Shown: positions 45,095-60,379 of the stretch, in pieces | Layout of the letters: every line of letters begins with the position of its first letter | Position numbering within the stretch: position 1 is the stretch's first letter | Assembly (NCBI GenBank): GCA_021234155.1 | Contig: JAJEKV010000039.1 | Coordinates: 1,054,001 to 1,118,000, forward strand | Direction: 5' to 3' | DNA: 64,000 nucleotides | Source of the DNA: Isoetes taiwanensis | Lineage: Eukaryota; Streptophyta; Lycopodiopsida; Isoetales; Isoetaceae | Translations under genes and position numbers: made by a program | Notes under the pieces: model-generated | The model's database searches: none | What the model was told of the DNA's origin: nothing | The model's input: only the letters and a program-made list of their open reading frames with translations

Positions 45095-47150
45095 AAAAAA
45101 AATAGGTATATTAGTATCTAAAAGTGTACTTACTCGTCCCATGGATATCATGTTAACTGTTTTTATTCAATGCGCGTTCATTCCCGCTCTCAGCATCCGT
45201 GATGTCTTTGGCTTAGATAAGTAGAACTCAATGTCTCCTCTACGAAGTAGCATAATTCTATTTGTTGAACAACAGCCTATTAAATCATTTGCGACATGAT
45301 GATGTAAATTTTTGATATGCCAGCTCACATGCATTAGTTTAAAGTATATGCTCTATGGTCACAATTTAAGGCAGGTCTATGGCCACGGGGCGTGATGCTA
45401 TCCAGCTGGTCTATAAAGCTTCTAGCCTTGCAAGCCAAGGGAGACGTTAAGTTTAATGTTTGCAAGGGTCTATATTTCAAACATTATCCTCTGAGGGTGC
45501 ATGATTTGGGTAAAAGCATGTTAGGGTGTCCCTTAAAAAGTATTATTTAGTGACTAAAAAGGTACCTAAAAAGGTAGCCAGGACTGGGTACTGGGTACCT
45601 GTATAATATCTCAATATAAGGTATGTTTTATAACTTTTTATATACACATTGATCTCCGATAGCATTATCTTTACCTTAACTTTGAATATTACCATGTCCT
45701 TGACTTTATTTTGGATTTTTGTATTAGTTTTAATGAAAAGAAAAATGAGAAAGTACCCAGTTCTGAAGTACCTAGTGTATGTACTTTTGCAGGTTCCAAA
45801 AGTGGTACACCCTAACATGCTTTTACCCATTTGTAGCTTCAAGGAATTTCAACTATGTGCAAGAGTATTGTCATAGTGTGAAGAGAGCAAGCTTAATACT
45901 TATATTAGTAATAAGCATATTAGACCATCTAGGGGCATTAGCTACTGCGTCGCTTATTAAGAGCTACATAACACGCATGATGTTTAAAAGATGAGAAATA
46001 TTAGTAATTGAGAAATGTTAGTAATTTACAACTTCTAAAGATATCAACGAAAATTTCAATATGCGAGGGTGCAACACAATCTGTGTTTGCAAGCCAACGC
46101 TCTAGTTGCTAAACTAGCAAGATTCACAATGTTTATAATGCCCTAAACTGTGGAAATTAGCGAGACGCACAATGTTTTATTATGACTTACGCAAACTATG
46201 TGCGTTCATAGAGCACATCACGCAATACACTTATAATGGCCCTATGTGCTAAATTCGCAAGACACAAACTATGTATCCATAGAGCACATCACGTAATATA
46301 CTCATAACTTGGATAGGCACAATTCATAGCCATACAAAGGCCACAATTGATGTCCATTATCCACTACACAATGTGCTGCCTTGACTGTTGGAAGGGGAGA
46401 GAACGTATAACTTGAGGTTCTATGCCAACAAACTTGGATCTACCTTTCAACTGGCCAAGGTTAATAATCCTAATCCTTCATTTACACATGAGGTTTTATT
46501 TCAGGTTCTTGCCATTTGCCAAATAGATCTACTATTTACTTGTTGTGTCGTTTGAGTTTCCTGCTTTACAAAAGTATACATGTGCACATTCGTTATGTAG
46601 AAATGTGTGTGCTCAACGTACAAAAAAAGCTTGTCTAGCAAAATGTATAAGCTCATTTAGATAAATTGAATGTAAAGCTTCCTCGAGCAACCATCTACTT
46701 AAAATTATTTAAACAATCCACTACATTGCATGGGTCAATGGTGCTAAAAAAATAGGGCACAGTGCTACCTACCTATGGGCAAAATCTACGGAACAATCGA
46801 TGATCTTCACATGATAGAGCATCGCACCATGTTAATAGCAGTTCACATGTTGCATTCGAGATTTAAGTCCTAATTCCCTTGTTAAAAGTCTAAATATGAC
46901 ATTTTTCCATGCTTGTTAGAAGTTGTCTCTCCATGCAATAGCATGAGAAGTGTCATACCATAAACTTCTTTCCCAATATATAATGGTCCTCCATTCGGAG
47001 ACTCCAGAGTTGTTGTTTACTGCTGCATGGTCAACAAGGGGGCTGGGAATGAGGCTATTGTTGGAGCTCTAGAATCTGATAAACACATTCATTCCTGCCT
47101 TTGTTACTCTAGACTTGATAAACACATTCATTCCTGCCTTTGTTACTCTA
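45095..47150. other. No gene recognised apart from the MITE-like element
   Basis: The region is AT-rich spacer. Short repeats around CATAGAGCACATCACG occur at about 46209 and 46289, and TGATAAACACATTC is part of a 39-base tandem duplication at 47077-47155. Confidence 0.45.
45507..45829. mobile_element. MITE-like element, 23 bp perfect terminal inverted repeats
   Basis: TGGGTAAAAGCATGTTAGGG and three more bases at 45507-45529 are exactly complementary to 45807-45829. Inside the ends, GGACTGGGTACT and its counterpart extend a weaker inverted match. The total is 323 bp. ATTT on both sides of GGGTAA...TTACCC could be a short target duplication, but this is ambiguous. The 45543-45842 frame is part of the element and is not proposed as a gene. 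Confidence 0.8.
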
Positions 47151-47908
47151 GACTGAATAGTGATGTACTGTTCTCATTTGACTAGGTGAAGTTGACTGGA
47201 GGATCTGGGAGCTTGACTGAGGGAAGAAGTTGCATTGGTGTCTTGAGAAATCTGGCTTAGAAGATACATGTGTTTGTGGATGGTGCCATCATTGGCATGC
47301 ATGGTCAACCAACGTAAATACTCTGGATGGCTGAAATTTATTCCCTTGGTAAGAATCTGGGATGTCTGCTCTAGTCTAGCTAAAAGATATGAAGAACACA
47401 CTAGCCTAGTAATACTGCGACAGGTTTCCAAGAGACACTTTACAATAGCATTATTCACACAATGCAGGATGGGTAAGGCCAAATAGAATATAAGACAGAG
47501 CTACTCTTATGCTAATTGATATACGTTAAATCTCATATCTTCCGGATAACGCAAGCAAAAAGAGCAGCTAGCTTGATTTAAGCAAGGATGGGCTACATGC
47601 TTTATATGGCCATAACAAATTGTAAGGAATGTGATATTTACCTATCCTGCCATCCAGATGCTAACAACCTGCCACATCATTGATCCTAGTTGATGTAGCA
47701 CAACTATGAATTCACAAATATGGCATAATACACGCTTATAATACCAATATACAGCTTCATATAAAGATGTCCGGGCCATTTCCAAAATCAACATGTGGCT
47801 CAAATCCAAATAATGGAAAGAGTACAAAAAATAACTCTGAGATTGGCTGAGATCAATTAGTGAGGTGTTACAATCAAGTAACTCGCTTTTCATGGTTTTA
47901 CTTGTTGT

Positions 47909-48065
47909 CTACTGCCCGGTGAGTGCGGATCCCTGTGCCATAAGTATATTATTTGCACAATGAGCAAATTTGAACGGTTCACCCACATGGCCCAGTATTA
48001 CAGTTTCAGAATCACTTCCTGGAAGTGCGCTCTTCGTTGCGCTCCTCCGTTCTACTATATGACTC
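47909..48065 (-). CDS. Unrecognised last-exon-like frame
   Basis: Behind an acceptor-like TAATTCAG the minus strand encodes SHIVERRSATKSALPGSDSE and continues to AQGSALTGQ and a stop, 51 residues. The composition looks coding. It would pair with upstream exon-like segments such as 50773-50711 (SSCGSDHASASRDSSEPSEK with donor CAG|GTAAAG). The tandem duplication at 48.05-50.77 kb has one end inside this frame and the other inside that segment. The product is not recognised and the exon chain is not resolved. Confidence 0.3.
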
Positions 48066-48961
48066 CTGAATTATCAAATTGTTGCTGCACATCCATCCTC
48101 ATCAAGATCACTATGCTGCAAACAAAATGAAAGATGTTCATAATGTACATAGCAATACATATCTTTGCCTGATATACTGCCTTAAGAAAGAAAACGAATA
48201 CATGATATTTAACTTGACAGAAGAAATATGGAAGTCGGAGCAGAGAACCCACCAGAAAGTTGGCCAGGAATTAGATTTATGAGCATATGGCTGCAAAAAC
48301 CGCATAAAGACTATATCCCATGCTTTGCAGCAGATAACAAGTATTGATGCAAAACGTCCCATTTTCGCTCTCTAGCCATACACAGCTTATCACATTATTT
48401 GTCAACAACAGTAACAGTTCTGAAACCAATTTATTTATCTCGTGGTCGATGGCGGCAGCAGAAAAGATCACATGTTATTCATGATCTGCATTAGATATAA
48501 ACAAAGTATAAGAACAACTACCGGCAAAAAAAACCTTTGAAGATAACTGAGAAACAAAACACAGATTGACTAACATATCTGTTGCAGGTCATTGAAGACT
48601 AAGCTTCTGTATATATTTACATTCTGCAAATATGCATGGGACCATCATCTACACTTGCATTTGCTAACAAAGGGCAAGCATCTAAGCCAAAACCAAAAAA
48701 CGCAAACCATAAAGATTAAAATAGTAATTTAATGCTTCCCATCATGAAGATCCGCAAAATCACGTAAGAATCGTCCATTTGAAACTAAAAGTTTGGAAGA
48801 TTGGGTTGAACGCTTGGCATTGTAAAAGTCCAATAAGAAAGTTCAATAAGAAATAAGTCTTCGTAAAAGAGCCATTGGTTAAATGGAAGAACGAAGCAAT
48901 CAAAGCAGGAACGTCTCTTACCTAGTAAGCCACAGGAGGATGAGTGTATGGATGTCGGCCT

Positions 48962-48997
48962 TTGTGCAATTTCAGCTTGGTAAGGAGTATACTGAGT
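48962..48997 (-). pseudogene. Glycine decarboxylase P-protein-like scrap, copy 1
   Basis: The minus strand encodes TQYTPYQAEIAQ, matching at nearly every position a highly conserved stretch of plant glycine dehydrogenase P-protein (W-Y-TQYTPYQAE-I-S/A-QG). The flanking RN and GGCCGAC bases also fit the parent gene after small deletions and a one-base insertion. This is too short for a gene. It would be a captured or processed fragment, or chance. The second copy is at 50360-50325. Confidence 0.45.
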
Positions 48998-50324
48998 AAT
49001 TCCATGATTCCTGTAAGTTCCTCTGCCCAAAATAGAACAAAACAGAAGGGTCTTGCAGGAGTGCCAGAGCCTGTACTAGCACAAATAGAGCGCAACATAG
49101 CTTTCGAAACACAATTTGGCCCAATTCTAATGCTAGCAATTCATTTTGTACAAATCTATTCCAAATGTTGCAAACTTTTATCAGCAGATCTTCGTCCATC
49201 TCCGCCAACAAAATCCCATGCCGGTGCATACATCTTCTCCTGAAATTAGAATTCCCCTTGATTCGTAGACACAAATCTGGCATTGTCAATAGAGAAGAAG
49301 ATCTGCTACTAAAAAATGGGATTTAGAAGCTGTGTCCAAAGCTTTACCTGCTTTTCACTGGACTCACTGCTATCACGAGAAGCAGAAGCATGATCCGAGC
49401 CACATGAGCTTCCGTTCTACTATATGACTCCTGAATTATCAAATTGTTGCTGCACATCCATCCTCATCAAGATCACTATGCTGCAAACAAAATGAAAGAT
49501 GTTCATAATGTACATAGCAATACATATCTTTGCCTGATATACTGCCTTAAGAAAGAAAACGAATACATGATATTTAACTTGACAGAAGAAATATGGAAGT
49601 CGGAGCAGAGAACCCACCAGAAAGTTGGCCAGGAATTAGATTTATGAGCATATGGCTGCAAAAACCGCATAAAGACTATATCCCATGCTTTGCAGCAGAT
49701 AACAAGTATTGATGCAAAACGTCCCATTTTCGCTCTCTAGCCATACACAGCTTATCACATTATTTGTCAACAACAGTAACAGTTCTGAAACCAATTTATT
49801 TATCTCGTGGTCGATGGCGGCAGCAGAAAAGATCACATGTTATTCATGATCTGCATTAGATATAAACAAAGTATAAGAACAACCACCGGCAAAAAAAACC
49901 TTTGAAGATAACTGAGAAACAAAACACAGATTGACTAACATATCCATTTGCGGTCATTGAAGACTAAGCTTCTGTATATATTTACATTCTGCAAATATGC
50001 ATGGGACCATCATCTACACTTGCATTTGCTAACAAAGGGCAAGCATCTAAGCCAAAACCAAAAAACGCAAACCATAAAGATTAAAATAGTACGAATGCTT
50101 CCCATCATGAAGATCTGCAAAATCACAGAAGAATGCGTCCGCTGAAACTAAAAGTTTGGAAGATTGGGTTGAACGCTTGGCATTGTAAAAGTCCAATAAG
50201 AAAGTTCAATAAGAAATAAGTCTTCGTAAAAGAGCCATTGGTTAAATGGAAGAACGAAGCAATCAAAGCAGGAACGTCTCTTACCTAGTAAGCCACAGGA
50301 GGATGAGTGTATGGATGTCGGCCT

Positions 50325-50360
50325 TTGTGCAATTTCAGCTTGGTAAGGAGTATACTGAGT
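50325..50360 (-). pseudogene. Glycine decarboxylase P-protein-like scrap, copy 2
   Basis: Duplicate of the scrap at 48997-48962, carried by the 1.365 kb tandem duplication, with the same TQYTPYQAEIAQ coding. Confidence 0.45.
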
Positions 50361-50773
50361 AATTCCATGATTCCTGTAAGTTCCTCTGCCCAAAATAGAA
50401 CAAAACAGAAGGGTCTTGCAGGAGTGCCAGAGCCTGTACTAGCACAAATAGAGCGCAACATAGCTTTCGAAACACAATTTGGCCCAATTCTAATGCTAGC
50501 AATTCATTTTGTACAAATCTATTCCAAATGTTGCAAACTTTTATCAGCAGATCTTCGTCCATCTCCGCCAACAAAATCCCATGCTGGTGCATACATCTTC
50601 TCCTGAAATTAGAATTCCCCTTGATTCGTAGACACAAATCTGGCATTGTCAATAGAGAAGAAGATCTGCTACTAAAAAATGGGATTTAGAAGCTGTGTCC
50701 AAAGCTTTACCTGCTTTTCACTGGGCTCACTGCTATCACGAGAAGCAGAAGCATGATCCGAGCCACATGAGCT

Positions 50774-51600
50774 TTCACTGGGCTAACAAAATACTGGTAT
50801 TTGCCGAGTTCGGACCACGGAATGGGCATGCAAATCATTGAGTCAGAAAAAACGCGAATCCAAGTTCTTGATAACCGAGGGAACAGCGGAATCAAGGCCA
50901 GAAATGAAGGTATTCTTCGAATCGAACAGAACCCAGAGCAAATCCAGAGCAGCTTTACTCAGCTCAATTGGACGCAGAACTGGAAACCGAAAAGCCGCTT
51001 CTGGGAAATCCGTTAAATTCCATCGCTCCATTGTCGATTCAATAAGAAAAGGATGAGAAAACCTAAACAATACAACACCAAGCTTTGCCAACTGATGGCT
51101 TTCACCGGAGCAAATCTGCAAAGAAACCATCGGCTAAGGAATTCGGAAGAACTATAAGAACCCTAATCGTAGAAAAACAAAGGGGAGGTAACGAGGATCT
51201 GTAAAGGATAATCGGAAGGCTTTCGGCCTTCCCTTTACTTGCAAGAGGTCGCCATAGCTAAGCTACGATGTTACAGAAGAAACGGGACTGAAAACTTGCT
51301 ACCAATTAATGATCTGCGTCCAATTGAGCAAATGACCTAACAATGTAATTAATGATGCTTAATTGCTGCCACTGCCACCTCACCCCATATTAAATGTAAT
51401 ACAATTTCCTTGCACATCCAATATTTAATAAACATTAAATATAAAATGCCCTTTCAAGGATGGACGGTCTACATAAAATGCCCCAATTGAATCCCTAGAT
51501 CTAACGGCTCACATCAAAAGCCCCAAATAAAGGGGGCTGCTTGGGGTTGATTGAAGTGTCACCGTCTGGACCGTCCATCTAAGAGATGGACGGCCGAGAT
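50774..51600. other. Possible 5' region of a minus-strand gene; otherwise spacer
   Basis: The minus-strand frame at 51130-50843 (MERWNLTDFPEAAFRFP) follows ATTAGGGTTCTTATAG, which looks like a plant leader. It may be untranslated or an unrecognised first exon. GGAAGGCTTTCGGCCTTCC near 51216 is a 7-bp hairpin. Confidence 0.3.
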
Positions 51601-51835
51601 CAATCTACCAACAATTTCCTTGCACCTTCCTTAAGCTAAAATCAAGGGCCACGATTTCTCACGTGCCCGATCGACGGCCCAGGGATGGGGTGCATGCCCC
51701 ATGCATGCCCCCCCATCAAATCCAACGGCTATTGTGGCGACACCTCAAAAAATCGACGGCCAGGAATAATCTCTACCCACACTCACCCCCCCATAGGACC
51801 CATAAAATAATTGTATATATATAAGAGATATATAT
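51600..51835 (+). repeat. Cassette 3' domain fragment
   Basis: CACGTGCCCGATC, CATGCATGCCCCCC, CCCATAGGACCCAT and the end AATTGTATATATATAAGAGA match the right end of the 1.77 kb cassettes at 45.09 and 59.71 kb. The AGATTC part is missing. Upstream, CCGTCTGGACCGTCC links to the repeat at 25.5 kb. Confidence 0.8.
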
Positions 51836-51879
51836 ATCAGTTATATATATAAAGGTATATCATAAACTTTTCTATATAA

Positions 51880-53167
51880 TGTGTTTGATTCTTACATGCC
51901 CGGATGTCGTCCGTTTAAAGTGGGTCCAGTGAGGTGGCAGCATCAGAGCCATCCATTCCTTATGGGCATGCATGGAGGCATGCATGGGTCATGCATGGGG
52001 GCATGCACCACATCCCTGGACCGTTGGATCAAAAGGGGAGGATAAATCCTAGCCCTTGGTTTTTTATGAGGAAGGTGCAAGGAAGGTTTGGTGTAGCAGA
52101 TCTTAACCGTTAGATCAAAAGGTGAGCATAAATCTTAGCCATTGACTTTTTAATATTAAATTGATTTTTTTTTTAAAGGAGGTGAGGTGTCACCTTCATT
52201 AATAAAAAAGGTAATGAGGTGGCAAAGCATTTATGAGTGGACTTTCTATGAAGCTTCCTTCTGTTTAATCGCATTCAAAGGTACATAGCTTGCGAGAGGG
52301 GGTCGGATGAAGGTGGGACCCACGCCATTGGACTCCTCTCATCGAGAGCTTTCCAATGAGTGGTGGTTTGGCACAGTTCCGTTGTAGTTGGAGCCAATGT
52401 GATCGAACTCTAAGGGAATCCATAGGAATCTCAGAGAATCTAAATGAATCTTCATAAATACTTGGAGAATCTAGAGGAATCCTGATGCAATCTTGGAGAA
52501 TCTAGGTGAATCTTCATAGAATCTTAGAGAATCTAAAGGAATCTCAAGAGAATCTTAGGGAATCTATGGGAATCTCAAGAGAATCTTTGGAAATCTATGG
52601 GAATCTCAAGAGAATCTTGGAAATCGAAGGGAATCTCAAGAGAATCTTTGGCAAATCAACGGGAATCTATAGGAATCAAGAGAGAATCTTTGAGAATTTA
52701 AGGGAATCTAAGGGAATCTTTATAGAATCTTTAAGAATCTAGAGGAATCTTGATGGAATCATGTCAAGTCTAAGGGAATCTTCATAGGAACTTAGAGAAT
52801 AGAGGAATCTTAAGAGAATCTTTGGGAATCTAAAGGAATCTTTCTAAAAGCTTTGAGAATCTAGTGAAATCATGATGGAATCATAGGAATCTCAGAGAAT
52901 CTAAAGGAATCTTCATAAATACTTGGAGAATCTAGAGGAATCCTGATGCAATCTTGGAGAATCTAGGTGAATCTTCATAGAATCTTAGAGAATCTAAAGG
53001 AATCTCAAGAGAATCTTAGGGAATCTATGGGAATCTCAAGAGAATCTTTGGAAATCTATGGGAATCTCAAGAGAATCTTGGAAATCGAAGGGAATCTCAA
53101 GAGAAGCTTTGGAAAATCAACGGGAATCTATAGGAATCACGAGAGAATCTTTGAGAATTTAAGAGAA
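51880..53167 (-). repeat. AGATTC cassette in reverse orientation, with internal duplication
   Basis: Read in reverse it has AGATTC repeats (53167-52415) then the conserved domain (52410-51890) with CATGCATG clusters and GATCCAACGG. A 461-base offset (52426 against 52887) marks an internal tandem duplication of the repeats. The frames at 52506-52742 and 52967-53284 are repeat translation. Confidence 0.85.
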
Positions 53168-53188
53168 TTTTATATATATATATATATA
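53168..53188. repeat. Short (TA)n border
   Basis: A TA tract follows GAATTTTATA at the left end, read in reverse, of the preceding cassette. TA-rich sequence continues to about 53210. Confidence 0.85.
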
Positions 53189-53209
53189 TCTATCTATTAT
53201 ATATATACA

Positions 53210-56340
<3,131 letters not shown>

Positions 56341-56341
56341 T

Positions 56342-57248
56342 TTATGGAGATATAGAACAGGTTACCTGCAGCCAAACAAAACCCAGGTTAGCATGAATAT
56401 GGTAACTGAGTTAGGGCCGTCAGGTAAGCTATTGTTCTATATGGCTCTTCGCCCTTCACCATAAATAATGTTTACAGTCAAATCCTATACTATTCTTAAG
56501 AGAATTCATCAAACCTTACTGATCTACACGAATTTTATGCATGCAAATCCTTTATGAACACATATGGGTTAAGGAAACCTGATTGAGCGTAATTTCCACG
56601 CTCTCATGGACCTCCTCATCCCCCATTTCGTTTTCTTGCTCCATTTCGGGCTCAGATTCCTCTGCTATATTTGTAATGCTGTTGTTACCATCTGGAACTC
56701 CTTGCTTGCTGCTGATATACTTTTGGATCCCTCCATCTCCTGGGCTAGCCTTCCCCATCAAATTATATTTGCTGGCTATTCCTTCTAAAAATCCTTTAGT
56801 TGGCTGTGTTGTAGACTCCCCCCCTGCCTTGCATAGTGCCGTCAGGTTGAGGCCTGCACTCTTGATCAGCTGGAGCAGCTGAGTTCGAGTTAAGGCCTTG
56901 TTGCTACTGCCTTCCAGCCTCATCATTCAAGGCGCCTGTGCACCAATCCAAGAACTGAATGCAAATGCCTTAACAACTGATATCTACTATCAAAAACTTC
57001 CGGTTCTTTAAGCCAAATTTTTGTCGGTATTATTTTGCCGTCCCCATATCTGCATTTTGCCAAATGTAGCAGGCAGAATGTTCTAGACTAACCTGCTGTC
57101 CCGGTTCCACTTCGAACTCCAAGATCTTGTCCTGCTTTGTTCGACCAGCTGGTCTGCCATCATGAAAGATCATGTAGTCCTCCGCCTCAGTTATGGCATC
57201 CATGCATGCACTCCCTGCGCTTCCAGAAATGATACCCAGCGGCACCAT
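56342..57248 (-). CDS. Unrecognised gene, copy B, paralogue of the 31 kb gene
   Basis: The main exon, 56918-56579, encodes LEGSSNKALTRTQLLQLIKS and ends ESVEITLNQ at a GT donor. The next exon starts at 56365 with VTCSISP and stops at 56342. Both borders match copy A (NLKPTKADIISLL, PLNQ, VTGISS), and the first 28 residues align with copy A without gaps. Upstream, 57248-57093 is a coding-like exon (MVPLGIISGSAGSACMDAIT to EPGQQ with donor GTTAGT). Its phase does not fit the acceptor at 56918, and the acceptor at 56935 would give a stop after two codons. Copy B is therefore probably shortened or decayed, or its first exon is not the one proposed. Confidence 0.5.
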
Positions 57249-57892
57249 GGTCGGAGCCCTAAAGCCCTCGATCCTTTGCTTTTTCTTTTTTTATTAAAGT
57301 ATCCTATTTAGTCCCTTATTCCTTACCTATGTAGTTAGTTTTCCACTTGGAAACCACATTCCTATGTAATCCACTTTACCGGTTACGTTTAAAATCATTT
57401 CCTATAAATGCTCGGGAGTAATATCATACCCCAAATTAGTAGTGTCACTTACTAGATATTGTAGTTTCCATCACTTGTACTGTTGAGCTCGATTCCTCAT
57501 CTCAAACATTCTATGCAACAAAGCCCACACTTTCCCACCGTAGATACCCTTGGGCCTGCTCCCATACCTTTTTCTCATGGGTAAAACAATTTACCATATG
57601 CAAATGTTAAATCCTAATTCCTTTCTCACGTAGTTAAGTTTCTGTATGGAAGCCTCGTTTACATGTAATTTGCCACCACAATTAAATTAAAAAACCTTTC
57701 CCATTTACCATTGGGAATTAAATCCTATCATCAAACAGCTGTATTACGTACCTCATACAGTATTTTTCCCATCCTTGTGCTTTTGCACTCAAAGTCCCTT
57801 ACCATTATTGTAGTTTTCACAACTTGTACTTTTGAGCTTTGTCCTTTGTCCTGTACTGTGTCTTCACTTGGGCATGCTCCCAGCGGATCTTT
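57249..57892. other. No gene recognised
   Basis: Pyrimidine-rich spacer between copy B and the next TA tract. CCCTTGGGCCTGCTCCCATA and CACTTGGGCATGCTCCCAGC, about 325 bases apart, suggest an old internal duplication. Confidence 0.4.
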
Positions 57893-57906
57893 TAAATATA
57901 TATATA

Positions 57907-57938
<32 letters not shown>
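57893..57938. repeat. (TA)n border of cassette copy 2
   Basis: TA tract with one TT interruption, ending exactly at the left end of the second 1.77 kb cassette. Confidence 0.93.
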
Positions 57939-59712
57939 CAAGTGAGTGTACTATAAGGGAGTACACAAATTTTGAGCCATCCAAACTTAAGATTCTCTTA
58001 AGATTCCCCTAGATTCTCAAAGATTATCCCAAATTTTCTCTACATTTCTTAAGATTCTATATAAATTCTCTTAGATTCCTTTAGGTTCTATCCAGATTCC
58101 CCTAGAAAAACACACTTAGTGTAAAAGATTCCCTTAGATTCTTAGGATTCTACAAAGATATCTCGAGATTTCAAACGTTATCACAAGGATCCTCTAAATT
58201 CTTTAGAATTCTATGTAGATTTTCCTAGATTTTGTTAGATTCTATAGAGATTCCCCTAGAATCTTGAAAATTCCATCAAAGATTCCCCTAGATTCTCAAA
58301 GATTTTATGAAGATGCGCTTAGATTCTGCTAGATTCTGAGCCATTCAATGAAGATTCTATAAAGGTTCACTTAGATTCTTGAAGATTCAGGAAAAAATAT
58401 CCTAGATTCTCAAAGATTTAAGGAAGATTCTCTTAAATACTCTTAATCCCATAAATTACTTAAGATTCTCTTAAGATTCAACTAGATTCTCAAAGATTAT
58501 CCCAGATTTTCCAAGATTCTATATAGATTCTCTTAGATTCTATCGAGATTCCCCTACTAAACACACTTATTAATGAAAGATTCCTTAAGATTCCACAAAG
58601 CTTCCCCTAGATTCTTAAGATTCTATAAAGATCCCTCTAGATTTTCGAACTTATCACAAGAAACCTCTAGAGTCTCCAAAATTCTATGTGGATTCTCCTA
58701 AATTTTGTTAGATTCTATATAGATTCCCTTAGATTCTATGTAGATTCCCTTAGATTCTACAGATTTTCAAGGATTCTCAAAGATTTTATGAAGATGCACT
58801 TCGATCCTACTAGATTCTCTATGATTCTCTTGAGATTCCCATAAATTCCCTAATTTTGTTGGGGTTCCCCTAGCCTCCTAAAGATCATCTCAAGATTCCT
58901 CTAGATTTCCCATATTTCTATGTAGATTCTCCTAGATTCCCTTAGATTCTATGAAGATTCTTCTACATTCTCAAAGGTTTCATAAAGATTCCTATAGAAT
59001 CTCAAAGATTCCCTTGCGATTCTCATAGATTCCCAAAGATTCTCTTGAGCTTCCTTTAAATTCTCTAAAATCCTATGGAGATTCCCCTAGATTCTTTTAA
59101 ATTAGATAGATTTCAGAAAATTCTAAGTTTCCAAAAGAAACTTAGTATTCGATCACATTAGCTCCAATCTGCGAGGGAACGATGCCAAAGCACCACTCAT
59201 TGGAAAGTTCTCGTGAGAGGAATCCAATGGTGTGGGTCTCACCTTCATCCGACCCCTCTACTGCAAGTTATCGGCCTTTGAAGCTGATTATAAAAAAGAA
59301 GCTTCCTAGAAAGTCCACCTATTAATGTTGATGCCACCTCATTACCTTTTTATTAAATAAGGGTGCCACCTCACCTCTTTTAATAAAGAAATTGCAATTT
59401 AATAAAGAATTTAATGGTTAGGATTTTTCCTCCCCCTTTTGATCCAACGGTTAAGATTGACTGCACCAAAAAGCACCTTTTAAGGGACCTTCCTTGCATC
59501 TTCCCTTTAAAAAATCAAGGGCCAAGATTTCACACGTGCCCGATCAACGGTTCATGGATGGGGTGCATGGCCCATGCATGGCCCATGCATGCCCCCCATC
59601 AAATCCAAGGGCCATTTAAGTGCCACCTCAAAAATTAGACGGATAGGATTAATCTCTACCCACATTCAACCCCCCATAGGACCCATCAAATAATTGTATA
59701 TATATAAGAGAT
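57939..59712 (+). mobile_element. 1.77 kb TA-flanked cassette, copy 2
   Basis: The same sequence as 43321-45094 with only a handful of differences, such as CTCGTGAGAGG for CTCGACGAGAGG. The right end AATTGTATATATATAAGAG passes into more TA sequence, so both borders are TA, while the outer flanks differ between the copies. This excludes simple extension of a longer duplicated block. Confidence 0.65.
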
Positions 59713-59719
59713 ATATATA

Positions 59720-60370
59720 AAATCACCAAATATGTTAGATCATATATGCACTACATGACACATGAAACCCAAAAGCGAGTTCACAAAGCACTTACACAAT
59801 GTGAACCACTGAAGAAGCTCATTAGCTGCAATGAGACCTGTAGTGCACCAGACATTTCTTAAAGCAAAGGTGGTTCCAAATTGTTGTCCTTGCAGAATAA
59901 ACAAATATGTTAAATACTATTGACAGATGAGCAAGCTCACAAAGCACTTACAATCTCAGTTCATTGAAGAAGCTTCTTAGCTGTAATCAGAGTTACAAAC
60001 TTTGTGGTGCAATATTCCAGATGCTGTCTGAGAATGCAAGGCTGGCTCTAAAAGGCGTTTGCGGAGAAAAAAATGCCTTTCTGGAAATTTTGTCTTATGC
60101 ACCATGCAGACAATTAAACACATGCATATAGCTTCCCAACTGTCTCGTATAAACACATTTTTGGTCGAAATTTAGAATCACAAGTATAGGGTACATGCTC
60201 TATGGGAGCTGCATTTACAGATGCATAGATCTTTTAAATAAAACTGCAACATATACTGCATTGTTACATATTGCTTTACAGCAAAGAAATCCAACTTGGC
60301 AGATATTGTAATGTATCACAAAGATCGAAAAGACAGACATATGGAACAACATATTTCAAAATGGGAAAGA
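59720..60370. other. No gene recognised; weak internal repeat
   Basis: Blocks around CACAAAGCACTTACA and TGAAGAAGCT at 59785-59820 and 59938-59975 resemble each other. Nothing else is supported. Confidence 0.4.
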
Positions 60371-60379
60371 TTTTTTTAC

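Larger units (their letters stand above)
48046..50773. repeat. 1.365 kb tandem duplication
   Basis: 48046-49410 and 49411-50773 are nearly identical, differing at about a dozen positions, for example ACATATCTGTTGCAG against ACATATCCATTTGC. All short frames appear twice. The junction at 49410/49411 fuses GAACGGA to AGCTCATGTGGC on the minus strand, joining two exon-like segments out of frame. Confidence 0.95.

Noticed and set aside
48785-50652. A working glycine decarboxylase gene
   Set aside because: Only about 12 residues match a protein of roughly a thousand residues; neighbouring frames do not continue the family.
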